From NCBI RefSeq assembly GCF_049674955.1, contig NZ_CP187232.1:2790001-2854000 (forward strand): DNA of 64,000 bases, in the 5' to 3' direction. Shown here piece after piece: positions 17,236 through 27,579 of this stretch (its first letter is position 1; every line of letters starts with the position of its first letter). The DNA comes from Sphaerisporangium viridialbum (GTDB lineage: Bacteria; Actinomycetota; Actinomycetes; Streptosporangiales; Streptosporangiaceae). Both the position numbers and the translations under genes were made by a program. Under the pieces are notes generated by a model that made no database searches, was not told where the DNA came from, and saw only the letters and a list, made by a program, of their open reading frames with translations.

Positions 17236-17310
17236 GGCGACCCCGGCTCTGAGGCGACCCCCGGCCGCGAGGCGGCTCCAGGCTCTGAGGCGACCCCGGC
17301 TTCGAGGCGT
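17224..17310. repeat. 17/18-bp tandem repeat at the 3' end of pnkp
   Basis: Units of the form CCCCGGCTCTGAGGCGA are repeated about five times with drift. The first unit includes the last codons and TGA of pnkp, so the array grew from the gene end. The last unit reaches the stop of the convergent DUF6879 gene. Confidence 0.7.
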
Positions 17311-17948
17311 CAGAACGGCCGGACGGCGGGGGGCGGCAGCGGCACGACCTCGCGCCGGTGGTACGCCGCGAGCTCCTCGCCCTGCTCGTACAGCCCGATC
17401 AGGGCGGCCAGGCACGGCTCGACCACGTCGTGGTCGGTGATGCGGCGACCGCCGAGGTGGACGCCGGCGGCGTCGTAGAGCACCTCGTACATGAGGGTGG
17501 ACTCGAAGATCAGCAGTTCGGGGAGCGGCTCGGACCGCTCGAACGGCCGTACGGCGGAGACCGGCACGACACGGGCCCGCTCGCCCGCCTCGGCGCGCGC
17601 GGCGAGGACGTGCAGCTCCCACTGCATGTACGGCGTGATGGGCGTCTCGACGACGCGGACGCGCCGGAACTCGGCGTACCCGTCGTAATCGGCGGGCAGC
17701 GAGCCGCGCAGCTCGTCCACGAGCCGCAGGGAACGTTCCCAGTCGCCCTCGGTCATCGCCACCCAGCTCGGCTCGTAGGGCTCGTGGAAGTTCTGCGCGC
17801 GTTCGAGCTTCCACACCACCCCGTCGGCGCTCTCGTAGGCCTCGCGGAACTCCGGTCCGTACACCTCCGGCGGCATGACCGCCGCCTCCGCTTCGCGCAC
17901 CCGCTCGAAAACGTGGCAATCTAAGTGATTGTCCGTAATCGGGACCAT
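17310..17948 (-). CDS. DUF6879 family protein
   Basis: 212 residues of the actinobacterial DUF6879 type, with the family-style pattern FREAYESADGVVWKLER ... FHEPYEPSW ... RVRVVETPITPYMQWEL. Related genes are often found next to XRE regulators of the BldB/WhiJ-like network, but biochemical function is unknown. ATG 17948 has GAGGAG six bases upstream, and this site overlaps the end of a tiny reading frame (17952-18038), suggesting translational coupling. The gene is convergent with pnkp. Confidence 0.7.
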   Translation of the reverse strand: MVPITDNHLDCHVFERVREAEAAVMPPEVYGPEFREAYESADGVVWKLERAQNFHEPYEPSWVAMTEGDWERSLRLVDELRGSLPADYDGYAEFRRVRVVETPITPYMQWELHVLAARAEAGERARVVPVSAVRPFERSEPLPELLIFESTLMYEVLYDAAGVHLGGRRITDHDVVEPCLAALIGLYEQGEELAAYHRREVVPLPPPAVRPF

Positions 17949-17951
17949 CGG

Positions 17952-18038
17952 CTACTCCTCGTTCGTGGGTGCGGAGCCCTCGGCGGTTCGCCACAGGGCC
18001 GGTGGCGCGAGGTAATCGCGGAGAACGTGCGCCACCAT
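17952..18038 (-). CDS. Possible 28-residue leader or truncated partner of the DUF6879 gene
   Basis: The frame reads MVAHVLRDYLAPPALWRTAE and ends GSAPTNEE. Its stop codon falls inside the spacer between the GAGGAG site and ATG of the DUF6879 gene, the geometry of coupled genes. An in-frame GTG at 18050 would add four residues. The codon pattern is GC-rich at position 3. It could be a leader peptide or the 3' remnant of an upstream regulator; no family was recognised. Confidence 0.35.
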   Translation of the reverse strand: MVAHVLRDYLAPPALWRTAEGSAPTNEE

Positions 18039-18158
18039 GCCCGGACCCACATGAACCGAAACCCGGGAACGGCGGCGGTCGGGAAGACAGGCCGATCATG
18101 AGACCGCTGACTGGGAGCGTCAAGACCCAAATCGCCGGGGACAGGGCACGCACGGCGA

Positions 18159-18189
18159 GGCCGGGCGGACCCTGAAGGTCCGCCCGGCC
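18159..18189 (-). terminator. Stem-loop downstream of the DUF1707 gene
   Basis: A perfect 13-bp stem (GGCCGGGCGGACC paired with its complement) encloses a CTGAA loop, starting about 30 bp after the DUF1707 stop. No T-run follows, as is common in actinomycetes. Confidence 0.75.
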
Positions 18190-18217
18190 GTGATACTCGA
18201 AGGGCCCCGAGGGGCAC

Positions 18218-18727
18218 TCAGTGGCGGCGCCCGAGGCGGGGATGGCGCAGATGGTGCCGGTGGTGCGCCAGCCGGACCAGGGCGAAGACCAGCCCCATGA
18301 AGAACAGCACCTTCACCACCGCGAACAGCGGCCCGATCACTCCGGACACCGCCGACGCGATGAGGATGAACGCGAGCACGAACAGGAAGACCGGGGGCCT
18401 GTCGTGGCGCCTCCGCTCGAACCGCTCGCGGCGTGCGTCCGCTCTGCTCGCCATGTGGTAGCCCCAGGTGGCGAGGTCGGCGTGGTGCGGCGGCGCCCAT
18501 CCGTCCGCCCGTTCACGGGCGTGGTCGACGGGGCGTGGTGAGGACGGCCCGGGAAGGTCGGCCGTCACCTTCCGCAGATCGCCCGCCGTGCGGGCGGCGA
18601 GCACGGTGTCGAGTCGTTCGTCCAGTTCGTCGTGGGTGAGCCGGCCCAGCGCGAAGTGCTCGCGCAGGGCGGTCATCACCTCGTCGCGTTCCGCGTCACC
18701 GATCCGCAGATCGTCCCGCGAGGTCAT
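18218..18727 (-). CDS. DUF1707 / 2TM domain membrane protein
   Basis: 169 residues. The N-terminal DUF1707 (SHOCT-like) module is clear: LRIGDAERDEVMTALREHFA, then GRLTHDELDERLDTVLAART. A central segment contains two hydrophobic helices (PPVFLFVLAFILIASAVSGV and PLFAVVKVLFFMGLVFALVR), and the C-terminus is His/Arg-rich (HHRHHLRHPRLGRRH). The role is unknown; such proteins are anchored in the membrane with a cytoplasmic DUF1707 head. It begins 6 bp after the PadR stop, so the two form an operon. Confidence 0.85.
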   Translation of the reverse strand: MTSRDDLRIGDAERDEVMTALREHFALGRLTHDELDERLDTVLAARTAGDLRKVTADLPGPSSPRPVDHARERADGWAPPHHADLATWGYHMASRADARRERFERRRHDRPPVFLFVLAFILIASAVSGVIGPLFAVVKVLFFMGLVFALVRLAHHRHHLRHPRLGRRH

Positions 18728-18733
18728 CGAGGG

Positions 18734-19468
18734 TCACTCCTCCGAAGTGTCGCCGTCGGCCAGGATCTGGTAGAGCTTGCGCCGCGTCTCGGCCAAGATC
18801 TGCTTCGCCTGTCCGATTTGCCCGTCACTGCCAGTCTGCGCGATCTGGAAGAGCGCCGCGGCGGCCTGGCGCGACAAATCGAAGAGTTCGTAGACGCTCT
18901 CGTCGACGTTGGGCGTCATGTCCTCCCACGGGGCGCGCACCTCTTCGGGGTGCTCGGCCACGTAGGCGAGGCCCGCCTCGGTGAGCTGGAAGGTCTTGCG
19001 GCCGTCGGTCTCCTCGGCGCGCACCAGGCCCTCGTCGGTGAGCTGCTGCAGCGCGGGGTAGACCGCGCCCGGGCTGGGCTTCCAGCCTCCCTGGCTGCGC
19101 TGGGCGATCTCCTGGATGACCTGGTAGCCGTTGCGCGGCTCCTCGGCCAGCAGGGCGAGGATGGCGGCGCGTACGTCGCCTCGCTTGGCCTTGCGGGCAC
19201 CCCTGCCGAACGGCGGGCGGCCGCCCCCGAACCCGAAACCGGGCCCGAACGGGCCTCTGCCGAAGTCCCAGGAGAAGGGCCTCGGCCCCCGGTGCCCCCG
19301 GAACCGGCGCTCGTGGCCCTCCTCCCCGTGCGGGTGGCCCTGGGGGCCCTGGTGCGGGTGCCCGTGGTGCCAGGCGGCGGCCATGGAGCCGAGGGCGGCC
19401 AGCGCGGCGCCCTTCATGGCGCGCGGGTCGGGCCAGGGCGCGCCTCCGATCGGATACGTGTGGGTCAT
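18734..19468 (-). CDS. PadR-family regulator with His/Gly/Pro-rich N-terminal extension
   Basis: 244 residues from ATG 19468, which has AAGGGGGA upstream. Residues ~1-95 are an unusual extension: HHGHPHQGPQGHPHGEEGHE and a Gly/Phe/Pro-rich segment (RGPFGPGFGFGGGRPPFGRG). The PadR winged helix follows (RGDVRAAILALLAEEPRNGY, then SPGAVYPALQQL with the DNA-recognition helix and wing), then a helical dimerisation tail. Ordinary PadR proteins lack this extension. Its histidines suggest metal binding, but this is inference. It is co-transcribed with the DUF1707 gene, a frequent pairing. Confidence 0.85.
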   Translation of the reverse strand: MTHTYPIGGAPWPDPRAMKGAALAALGSMAAAWHHGHPHQGPQGHPHGEEGHERRFRGHRGPRPFSWDFGRGPFGPGFGFGGGRPPFGRGARKAKRGDVRAAILALLAEEPRNGYQVIQEIAQRSQGGWKPSPGAVYPALQQLTDEGLVRAEETDGRKTFQLTEAGLAYVAEHPEEVRAPWEDMTPNVDESVYELFDLSRQAAAALFQIAQTGSDGQIGQAKQILAETRRKLYQILADGDTSEE

Positions 19469-19521
19469 GTCTTTCCCCCTTGCAAGTGGCGATCGACTTT
19501 CGATCGTTCTCGATGCTTCAA

Positions 19522-19531
19522 CGATATATCG
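19522..19531. promoter_or_regulatory. Candidate PadR operator palindrome
   Basis: CGATATATCG is a perfect 10-bp palindrome about 55 bp before the PadR start, embedded in an AT-richer stretch with several GATCG and AACGTT half-sites. Autoregulation by the adjacent PadR is the natural hypothesis. Confidence 0.35.
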
Positions 19532-19869
19532 CGAACGTTCTGAAAGACAACCAATCGTCAAGAGGAAGTCGGGTCCCGCGCCGCCGATCGCCCCAGCGGT
19601 GGTCGATTTCGAAGGAAGTGACGCAGATCACGCGACACCGGGAACACATGCCGAGATCCGAGCGTTATCAGGTTTCGGACGGGATCGTTCTGCTCTGAGA
19701 GGGCTGGGGGGTGCTCTTGGAGCGGAACGGTCCCGTCTGCCTTTCCCGGCACCCCGCACGGCCCTGACCAGGCAGCACTCAGGACGCCTGCGACACGCCG
19801 CCCGGTTGCCCAGACGGTTCCGCCGCATGGGGGAGATTTTGCCGTAGGGTGCCCGATCGTGATCTACGC

Positions 19870-20601
19870 ATGATGGGGCATACACACGCGCTGAGCGGTG
19901 CCGCCGCCTGGCTGCTCATCGCGCCGGGGCTCACGGCGCTTCCGGCGCTCGGCGGGCTCGCGGGCGAGCTGACGCCCATGGTGGCCAACGTGCTCTCGCC
20001 CGGCGAGCTGATCGCCGGGGCCCTGGTCTGCGCGGGAGCGGCGATGCTCCCCGACCTCGACCACCCGCACGCCACGATCGCCCAGACGTTCGGCCCGGCC
20101 ACGTGGGTGCTCAGCAAGGCGTTCAACTGGGCCAGCGGGGGCCACCGGCACGCGACCCACTCGCTGCTGTTCGCCATCGCGGCCGGGATCGGCTGCCATG
20201 TGCTGGCCGACCATTACCCGATCGGCCGCGACATCGTGGTCATCCTGATGATCGGGCTGGCGCTGCGGTCGATCGGCATCGGCGTCCCCGGCAAGACCAT
20301 CACCTCCGCCCTGGTGAACATCGGCCTGACGGCGGGGACCTTCGTCCTGTTCCACTCCCGCGACGTGGGCTACCTCTGGCTGGGCCTCGCCATCACGGTC
20401 GGATGCCTCGCGCACGTGGTCGGCGACTGCCTGACCGAGCGCGGGTGCCCGGTGCTGTGGCCGTTGAAGCACCGATGGCTCCTGCCCTACCGGATCGGGA
20501 TCAAGACCGGCAGGGCCTTCGAGATCAAGATCCTCGGCCCCGTGCTGTCCGTCGTCGTGATAGGCCTGTTGGCGGCGCGCCTCATGCCGGCGGTCGCCTG
20601 A
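19870..20601 (+). CDS. Membrane-bound metal-dependent hydrolase (YdjM/DUF457 family)
   Basis: 243 residues from MMGHTHALSG. The HTHALSG motif, the PDLDHPHAT motif and HRHATHS are the metal-ligand histidines and aspartates of the YdjM-like inner-membrane hydrolases. About five to six hydrophobic segments are present. Substrate unknown. ATG 19870 is preferred because similarity begins there, although no ribosome-binding site is visible; GTG 19849 would add seven residues. It precedes acnA with a 203-bp regulatory gap and is not obviously linked to it. Confidence 0.82.
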   Translation: MMGHTHALSGAAAWLLIAPGLTALPALGGLAGELTPMVANVLSPGELIAGALVCAGAAMLPDLDHPHATIAQTFGPATWVLSKAFNWASGGHRHATHSLLFAIAAGIGCHVLADHYPIGRDIVVILMIGLALRSIGIGVPGKTITSALVNIGLTAGTFVLFHSRDVGYLWLGLAITVGCLAHVVGDCLTERGCPVLWPLKHRWLLPYRIGIKTGRAFEIKILGPVLSVVVIGLLAARLMPAVA

Positions 20602-20619
20602 CCGCCTACTGGCGGGTAA

Positions 20620-20698
20620 CTTGATGTCGAGATATCTGAAGGGATATCTTGATATCGAGAGACACGCGCCGCGACCGAGGTGGTTAGGGCAGCCTAAC
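20620..20698. promoter_or_regulatory. acnA upstream region with direct repeat and palindrome
   Basis: CTTGATGTCGAGA (20620-20632) and CTTGATATCGAGA (20648-20660) are direct repeats with one difference; GATATC occurs three times within this stretch. GTTAGG-GCAG-CCTAAC (20683-20698) is a perfect inverted repeat. These are candidate operators for aconitase control; the regulator is not identified. Confidence 0.4.
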
Positions 20699-20804
20699 TG
20701 GCGATGGCACTCCACCGGTGCGGCAGGATCTATGGGGCGAACCAGGAAAACTGTGCGCCCTGCCATCAGTGGCGATGAGCGTGAAATGAGGGAGGCGAGT
20801 CTCC

Positions 20805-23600
<2,796 letters not shown>

Positions 23601-23610
23601 GCAGGGTAAG

Positions 23611-23685
23611 GCGGGGCCCGAGGCCCCGCTCTCGGGGGTTCACTCCCAAACAGAGGACGGCCCGGCGGAACACCCATCCGCCGGG
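23611..23685 (+). terminator. Two tandem stem-loops after acnA
   Basis: GCGGGGCC-CGA-GGCCCCGC (23611-23629) is followed by a 9-bp stem CCCGGCGGA with a seven-base loop (23661-23685). Together they form a likely two-stage terminator. Confidence 0.75.
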
Positions 23686-23766
23686 CTGTCCGGCGTTCCG
23701 GCGGCCCCCCGCTCCGCGTACGCCCCGTGTCCTCGGCCACAGAGGGCTCCCGGGCCGAGTACGGTC

Positions 23767-23829
23767 CTAGCGCTTCAGGTCGAAGGCGACGTCGGCCACG
23801 CGGACCGTCGCGACCCGATGATCTTTCGG
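23767..23829 (-). pseudogene. Possible 3' fragment of a lost gene
   Basis: On the minus strand, codons reading PKDHRVATVRVADVAFDLKR end in TAG at 23767-23769. The string has normal actinobacterial codon use and looks like a genuine protein C-terminus. Upstream of about 23830 the frame loses GC3 bias and has no start before a stop. It may be a remnant left by a deletion; the parent family was not recognised. Confidence 0.3.
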
Positions 23830-24065
23830 GCGCGCTTGAGATGATATGTCGTGAAACGTTCTGGTATTGGCAGAGGCTTGACCGGTTTCACGGCGATTAT
23901 GTGCTGAAGGTCGCCGGGGCTCGGGGGATTTTCTCCGCCGAGGGGTTTATTCGGCAGGCCGGGCCGGGTGTATCCGCGGCGGTGTGCTTCCGTGTGCTTC
24001 CGGGAGCCCTCGCACGCCGGTGACCTGCTATGGCACAGGGGCAGGCGTGATCGTCGGCAAACTTG
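23830..24065. other. Low-information intergenic stretch
   Basis: This is AT-richer than its surroundings. A plus-strand frame starting MICRETFWYWQRLDRFHGDY runs about 60 codons to 24023, but it has no ribosome-binding site and poor codon bias, so no gene is called here. Confidence 0.4.
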
Positions 24066-24114
24066 ACTACAAGCGATAACTCCCTTAATTCGCCGAAATT
24101 TCGAGGCTTGTAGT
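24066..24114. promoter_or_regulatory. Inverted-repeat operator region before P450 gene
   Basis: ACTACAAGC (24066-24074) and its exact complement GCTTGTAGT (24106-24114) flank the palindrome CGAAATTTCG (24094-24103). The segment is AT-rich and ends 30 bp before the P450 start, so it probably contains the promoter and its operator. Confidence 0.45.
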
Positions 24115-24143
24115 GTCTTATGAAGAAAAGGGAGGAATGCAGG

Positions 24144-25340
24144 ATGACGCACGCCATGTCGAGCCCGGTGGCCCTTCCCCTCGATCGTCAGAATCCCTTC
24201 GATCCGCCGCAGGATCTGCGCCGGTGGCGCGAGGAGGGGCCGATACGGCCGCTGCTCTACACCGACGGGCACGTGGGCTGGCTGGTGACCGGCCACGCCG
24301 CCGCCCGCGCGGTGCTCGCCGACCCCCGCTTCAGCACCGACCCGAGCCTGCTGCACCCGCCGATCGGCGAGCGGGTCATCCAGGAGCTGCTCGCCGAGGT
24401 GCCGGGGTTCTTCCTGCAGGAGGACCCGCCCGAGCACACCCGCTTCCGCCGGCAGCTCACCGGCCAGTTCACCGTGCACCACATGAAGCGGCTGGAGCCG
24501 AGGATCGAGAAGATCACCTCCGACCGGCTGGACGCCATGGAGCAGGCGGGACCGCCGGCCGAGCTGGTGGAGGAGTTCGCGCTGCCGATCCCCTCGCTGG
24601 TGATCTGCGAGCTGCTCGGCGTGCCGTACAGCGGGCACCACAGGTTCCAGCGGCGGTCCCGGGTGATGCTCGACCTCGACTCGACGCCCGAGCAGGTGCG
24701 CGAGGCGATGGACGACCTGATGGGCTACATGCGGGAGCTGGTGGACCACAAGCGCGCCAAGCCGGGCGACGACCTGATCAGCAGCCTGGTGTCGGCCAGG
24801 CAGCTCACCAAGGACGAGATCACCGGCGTGGCGATGCTCCTGCTGGTCGCGGGCCACGAGACCACGGCGAACATGCTCGCGCTCGGCACGTTCACGCTGC
24901 TGCGGAACCCCGTGCAGCTGGCCGCGCTGCGCGACGACCCTTCCCTCGCGGCGACCGCCGTCGAGGAACTGCTGCGCTACCTCACGATCGCGCACCTGGG
25001 CGCGGTGCGCGCGGCCCGGGAGGACGTCGAGATCGAGGGGCAGGTCGTCAAGGCGGGCGAGACGGTGACGGTGTCCCTGTCCGCCGCCAACCGCGACCCC
25101 GGCCAGTTCGAGGACCCCGACACGCTAGACCTCACCCGGGCGGGGACGGGGCACCTGGCCTTTGGCCACGGCATCCACCAGTGCCTCGGGCAGCAGCTCG
25201 CCCGGGTCGAGATGCGCGTCGGGTACCCCGCGCTGCTGCGCCGCTTCCCCGGCCTGCGCCTCGCCGTCCCTCCCGAGGAGGTCGCGACGCGGTCCACCAT
25301 GGCGATCTACGGCGTGCACCGGCTGCCGGTCGCCTGGTAA
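24144..25340 (+). CDS. Cytochrome P450
   Basis: 398 residues from ATG 24144, which has GGAGG eight bases upstream. It is a soluble bacterial class I P450: PPEHTRFRRQL (C-helix), LLLVAGHETTANML (I-helix, oxygen-activating acid/Thr pair), EELLRYL (ExxR) and FGHGIHQCLGQQLARVEM with the heme-ligand Cys. It resembles the CYP105/CYP107 type that hydroxylates secondary metabolites or xenobiotics. No ferredoxin, reductase or biosynthetic gene is adjacent, so it is an orphan here, and the electron donor must come from elsewhere (a ferredoxin is encoded at 62689). Confidence 0.93.
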   Translation: MTHAMSSPVALPLDRQNPFDPPQDLRRWREEGPIRPLLYTDGHVGWLVTGHAAARAVLADPRFSTDPSLLHPPIGERVIQELLAEVPGFFLQEDPPEHTRFRRQLTGQFTVHHMKRLEPRIEKITSDRLDAMEQAGPPAELVEEFALPIPSLVICELLGVPYSGHHRFQRRSRVMLDLDSTPEQVREAMDDLMGYMRELVDHKRAKPGDDLISSLVSARQLTKDEITGVAMLLLVAGHETTANMLALGTFTLLRNPVQLAALRDDPSLAATAVEELLRYLTIAHLGAVRAAREDVEIEGQVVKAGETVTVSLSAANRDPGQFEDPDTLDLTRAGTGHLAFGHGIHQCLGQQLARVEMRVGYPALLRRFPGLRLAVPPEEVATRSTMAIYGVHRLPVAW

Positions 25341-25369
25341 CGGCGCTGACCTGGCCGGATAACCGGTTG

Positions 25370-25396
25370 CGGTAGATGGGTGATCAGCATCTACCG
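25370..25396. promoter_or_regulatory. 9-bp inverted repeat before TauE-like gene
   Basis: CGGTAGATG and CATCTACCG are perfect arms separated by nine bases. It ends 8 bp before the TauE-like start, too close for a simple terminator, so an operator at the promoter or in the leader is more likely. Confidence 0.5.
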
Positions 25397-25404
25397 TGCC
25401 ACCC

Positions 25405-26130
25405 ATGAGTCATGAGGCGCTTCTACTGCTTTTGGGTGGTTTGGCGGTATTTGTTGGGGCGGTCGTCCAGGGAGGGGTGGGGTTCGGGCTGGGGCTGGTG
25501 GCGGCGCCGATGATCACGGTGCTCGACCCCACCGTGATGCCCGGCGCCATCCAGATCGTCAACCTCACCCTCCCGCTGTTCACCCTGGCCACCGAGTGGC
25601 GCAGGGTGGACTGGCGCGGTCTCGGCTTCGCGCTGCTCGGCAGGCTGCCGGGCAGCGCCATCGGCGCGTTCATCGTCGTCTACGTCAGCACCCAGGTCCT
25701 CGGGATCTTCGTCGGCGCGATGGTGCTGGTCGCGGTGGCGGTCACCGCGTCGGCGGTCGCGATCCCGAGGAACGGGGCGACGCTGACCGCGGCCGGCTTC
25801 GTGTCCGGCATCACGGGGACCGCGACCGGCATCGGTGGCCCGCCCATGGGGATCGTGTACCAGCACGCGGCGGGGCCGCGCATCCGGGCGACCCTGGCGA
25901 TGTACTTCTTCCTCTCGGCCGCGCAGTCCCTGGCCATCCTCGCAGCGGTCGGCAAGCTCCCCGGCCGGTCGGCGGTCGCGGGGCTGGCGCTCATCCCTTT
26001 CATGGTCGCGGGGTTCGCCGTCTCAGGACCCCTGCGGCGCTTCCTCGACGGCGGGCGCGTGCGAGCGGGGATCCTCGTGGTGGCCGCCGCCTCGGCCTTC
26101 GTCCTGATCACGCAGAGCCTGGCCGGTTAA
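25405..26130 (+). CDS. TauE/SafE-family sulfite/anion exporter
   Basis: 241 residues and about seven to eight hydrophobic helices. The duplicated TauE signature is seen as GAVVQGGVGFGLGLVAAPMI near the N-terminus and GFVSGITGTATGIGGPPMGI in the middle. The family exports small organic or sulfur-containing anions; the substrate is unknown here. ATG 25405 is chosen although no Shine-Dalgarno is visible; a GTG three codons earlier overlaps the inverted repeat. It is probably monocistronic. Confidence 0.85.
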   Translation: MSHEALLLLLGGLAVFVGAVVQGGVGFGLGLVAAPMITVLDPTVMPGAIQIVNLTLPLFTLATEWRRVDWRGLGFALLGRLPGSAIGAFIVVYVSTQVLGIFVGAMVLVAVAVTASAVAIPRNGATLTAAGFVSGITGTATGIGGPPMGIVYQHAAGPRIRATLAMYFFLSAAQSLAILAAVGKLPGRSAVAGLALIPFMVAGFAVSGPLRRFLDGGRVRAGILVVAAASAFVLITQSLAG

Positions 26131-26361
26131 TCTTGCGTTTCCTGATTGTTACCGGCGACAACAAACTTTGGCCGCCTGAGGTCTGGCGCGCGGGCTCAGG
26201 GAGGAATACGTTGCCGCAAACAACATTCAAAGAAACGGCCAAGCCGAGACCCGGTCGAAGCCGTTGCTTCCCCGGTCAGAGCTCGGCCGGGCATCTCCCA
26301 AAACAGACCCCCACGCCACCCCACGAAGTGGCCATTCATGCAGAAAGGACCCGGTGCACAC

Positions 26362-27483
26362 ATGCGCAAGGGGATCCTCGGCCTGACAGCCGCCGCGGCG
26401 GCGCTCTCCCTCGGTCTCACCGCCTGCGGGGGCGACAGCGGTACGACCGACGCCCAGAGCAGCGGCGCGGCCCCCGCGTCCTCCGATGCGGCCAAGCCGG
26501 GCAAGATCGGTGTCATCCTTCCCGACAGCAAGTCGTCGCCCCGCTGGGAGACCGCGGACCACAAGTACCTCGAAGAGGCCTTCAAGACCGCGGGTGTCGC
26601 CTACGACATCCAGAACGCCCAGAACGACAAGACCGCCTTCCAGACGATCGCCGACCAGATGATCACCAACGGCGCCACGGTGCTCGCGATCGTCAACCTG
26701 GACAGCGGCACCGGCAAGGCCGTCATCGACAAGGCCAAGGCCCAGGGTGTGCCGGTCATCGACTACGACCGCCTGACGCTCGGCGGCGGCGCCTCGTACT
26801 ACGTGAGCTTCGACAACACCAAGGTCGGCACCCTTCAGGGTGAGGGCCTGGTCAAGTGCCTCGCCGACAAGAAGGTCGACAAGCCGCTGATCGCCGAGCT
26901 CAACGGCTCGCCGACCGACAACAACGCCACGCTGTTCAAGGCGGGCTACGACGGCGTGCTCAAGCCCAAGTACGACTCGGGCGAGTTCGAGAAGGGCCCG
27001 GACCAGTCCGTGCCGGACTGGGACCCGGTCAAGGGCGGCACGATCTTCGAGCAGATGCTGACCTCCTCCCCGAAGATCGCCGGTGTGCTCGCGGCCAACG
27101 ACAACCTCGGCAACGCCGCCATCACCGTGCTCAAGAAGCAGAAGCTCAACGGCAAGGTGCCGGTGACCGGTCAGGACGCCGGCGTCCAGGGCCTGCAGAA
27201 CATCCTCGCCGGTGACCAGTGCATGACGGTCTACAAGGCGGTCAAGAAGGAGGCCGACGCGGCCGCGGAGCTGGCCATCGCGCTGGCCAAGGGTGAGAAG
27301 CCGACCGTCAACGGCACGGTCAAGGACACCGAGACCAACCAGGACGTCCCCTCTGTCCTGCTGGACCCGCAGTCGATCACCTTCGACAACGTCAAGGACG
27401 TCGTCGCGGACGGCTTCGTCACCAAGGACGAGCTGTGCACGGGCGAGTTCGCCGCCAAGTGCACCGAGGCCGGAATCCAGTAG
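26362..27483 (+). CDS. Sugar ABC transporter substrate-binding lipoprotein (XylF-like)
   Basis: 373 residues. The lipoprotein signal peptide MRKGILGLTAAAAALSLGLT ends at the lipobox LTAC, so Cys becomes the lipidated N-terminus. The mature part follows the periplasmic-binding type I fold, as in D-xylose binding proteins: IGVILPDSKSSPRWETADHK, then DYDRL, ELNGSPTDNNA and VTGQDAGVQG. ATG 26362 is chosen for the signal peptide; another ATG at 26338 is in frame. It is the first gene of a three-gene transporter operon and is followed by a long stem-loop before the ATPase gene, which probably allows its higher expression. Confidence 0.93.
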   Translation: MRKGILGLTAAAAALSLGLTACGGDSGTTDAQSSGAAPASSDAAKPGKIGVILPDSKSSPRWETADHKYLEEAFKTAGVAYDIQNAQNDKTAFQTIADQMITNGATVLAIVNLDSGTGKAVIDKAKAQGVPVIDYDRLTLGGGASYYVSFDNTKVGTLQGEGLVKCLADKKVDKPLIAELNGSPTDNNATLFKAGYDGVLKPKYDSGEFEKGPDQSVPDWDPVKGGTIFEQMLTSSPKIAGVLAANDNLGNAAITVLKKQKLNGKVPVTGQDAGVQGLQNILAGDQCMTVYKAVKKEADAAAELAIALAKGEKPTVNGTVKDTETNQDVPSVLLDPQSITFDNVKDVVADGFVTKDELCTGEFAAKCTEAGIQ

Positions 27484-27493
27484 CAGCGAGGTT

Positions 27494-27561
27494 CGGTACG
27501 GCTCGCGCATGCGGGGGAGGCCTCCACAAGAGGTCTCCCCAGCCGGACGCGGGCCGTACCG
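27494..27561 (+). promoter_or_regulatory. Intercistronic stem-loop in the sugar ABC operon
   Basis: Outer arms CGGTACGGC / GCCGTACCG (27494-27502, 27553-27561) enclose inner arms GGGGAGGCCTC / GAGGTCTCCCC (27514-27524, 27530-27540). The structure fills the gap between binding-protein and ATPase genes and likely stabilises the upstream mRNA or causes partial termination. Confidence 0.7.
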
Positions 27562-27579
27562 TCAGCACTGAGGAGCAAC

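Noticed and set aside
17224..17310. CRISPR-like array
   Set aside because: Units are contiguous with no spacers and drift in sequence; this is a simple tandem repeat. No CRISPR array or cas gene was seen in the window.
20683..20698. GTTAGG-GCAG-CCTAAC as a DtxR/IdeR iron box
   Set aside because: The spacing does not fit the 19-bp consensus TTAGGTTAGGCTAACCTAA, so only an unnamed palindrome is claimed.
23841..24023. 60-codon plus-strand frame before the P450
   Set aside because: No ribosome-binding site, AT-rich third positions unlike neighbouring genes and no recognisable fold.
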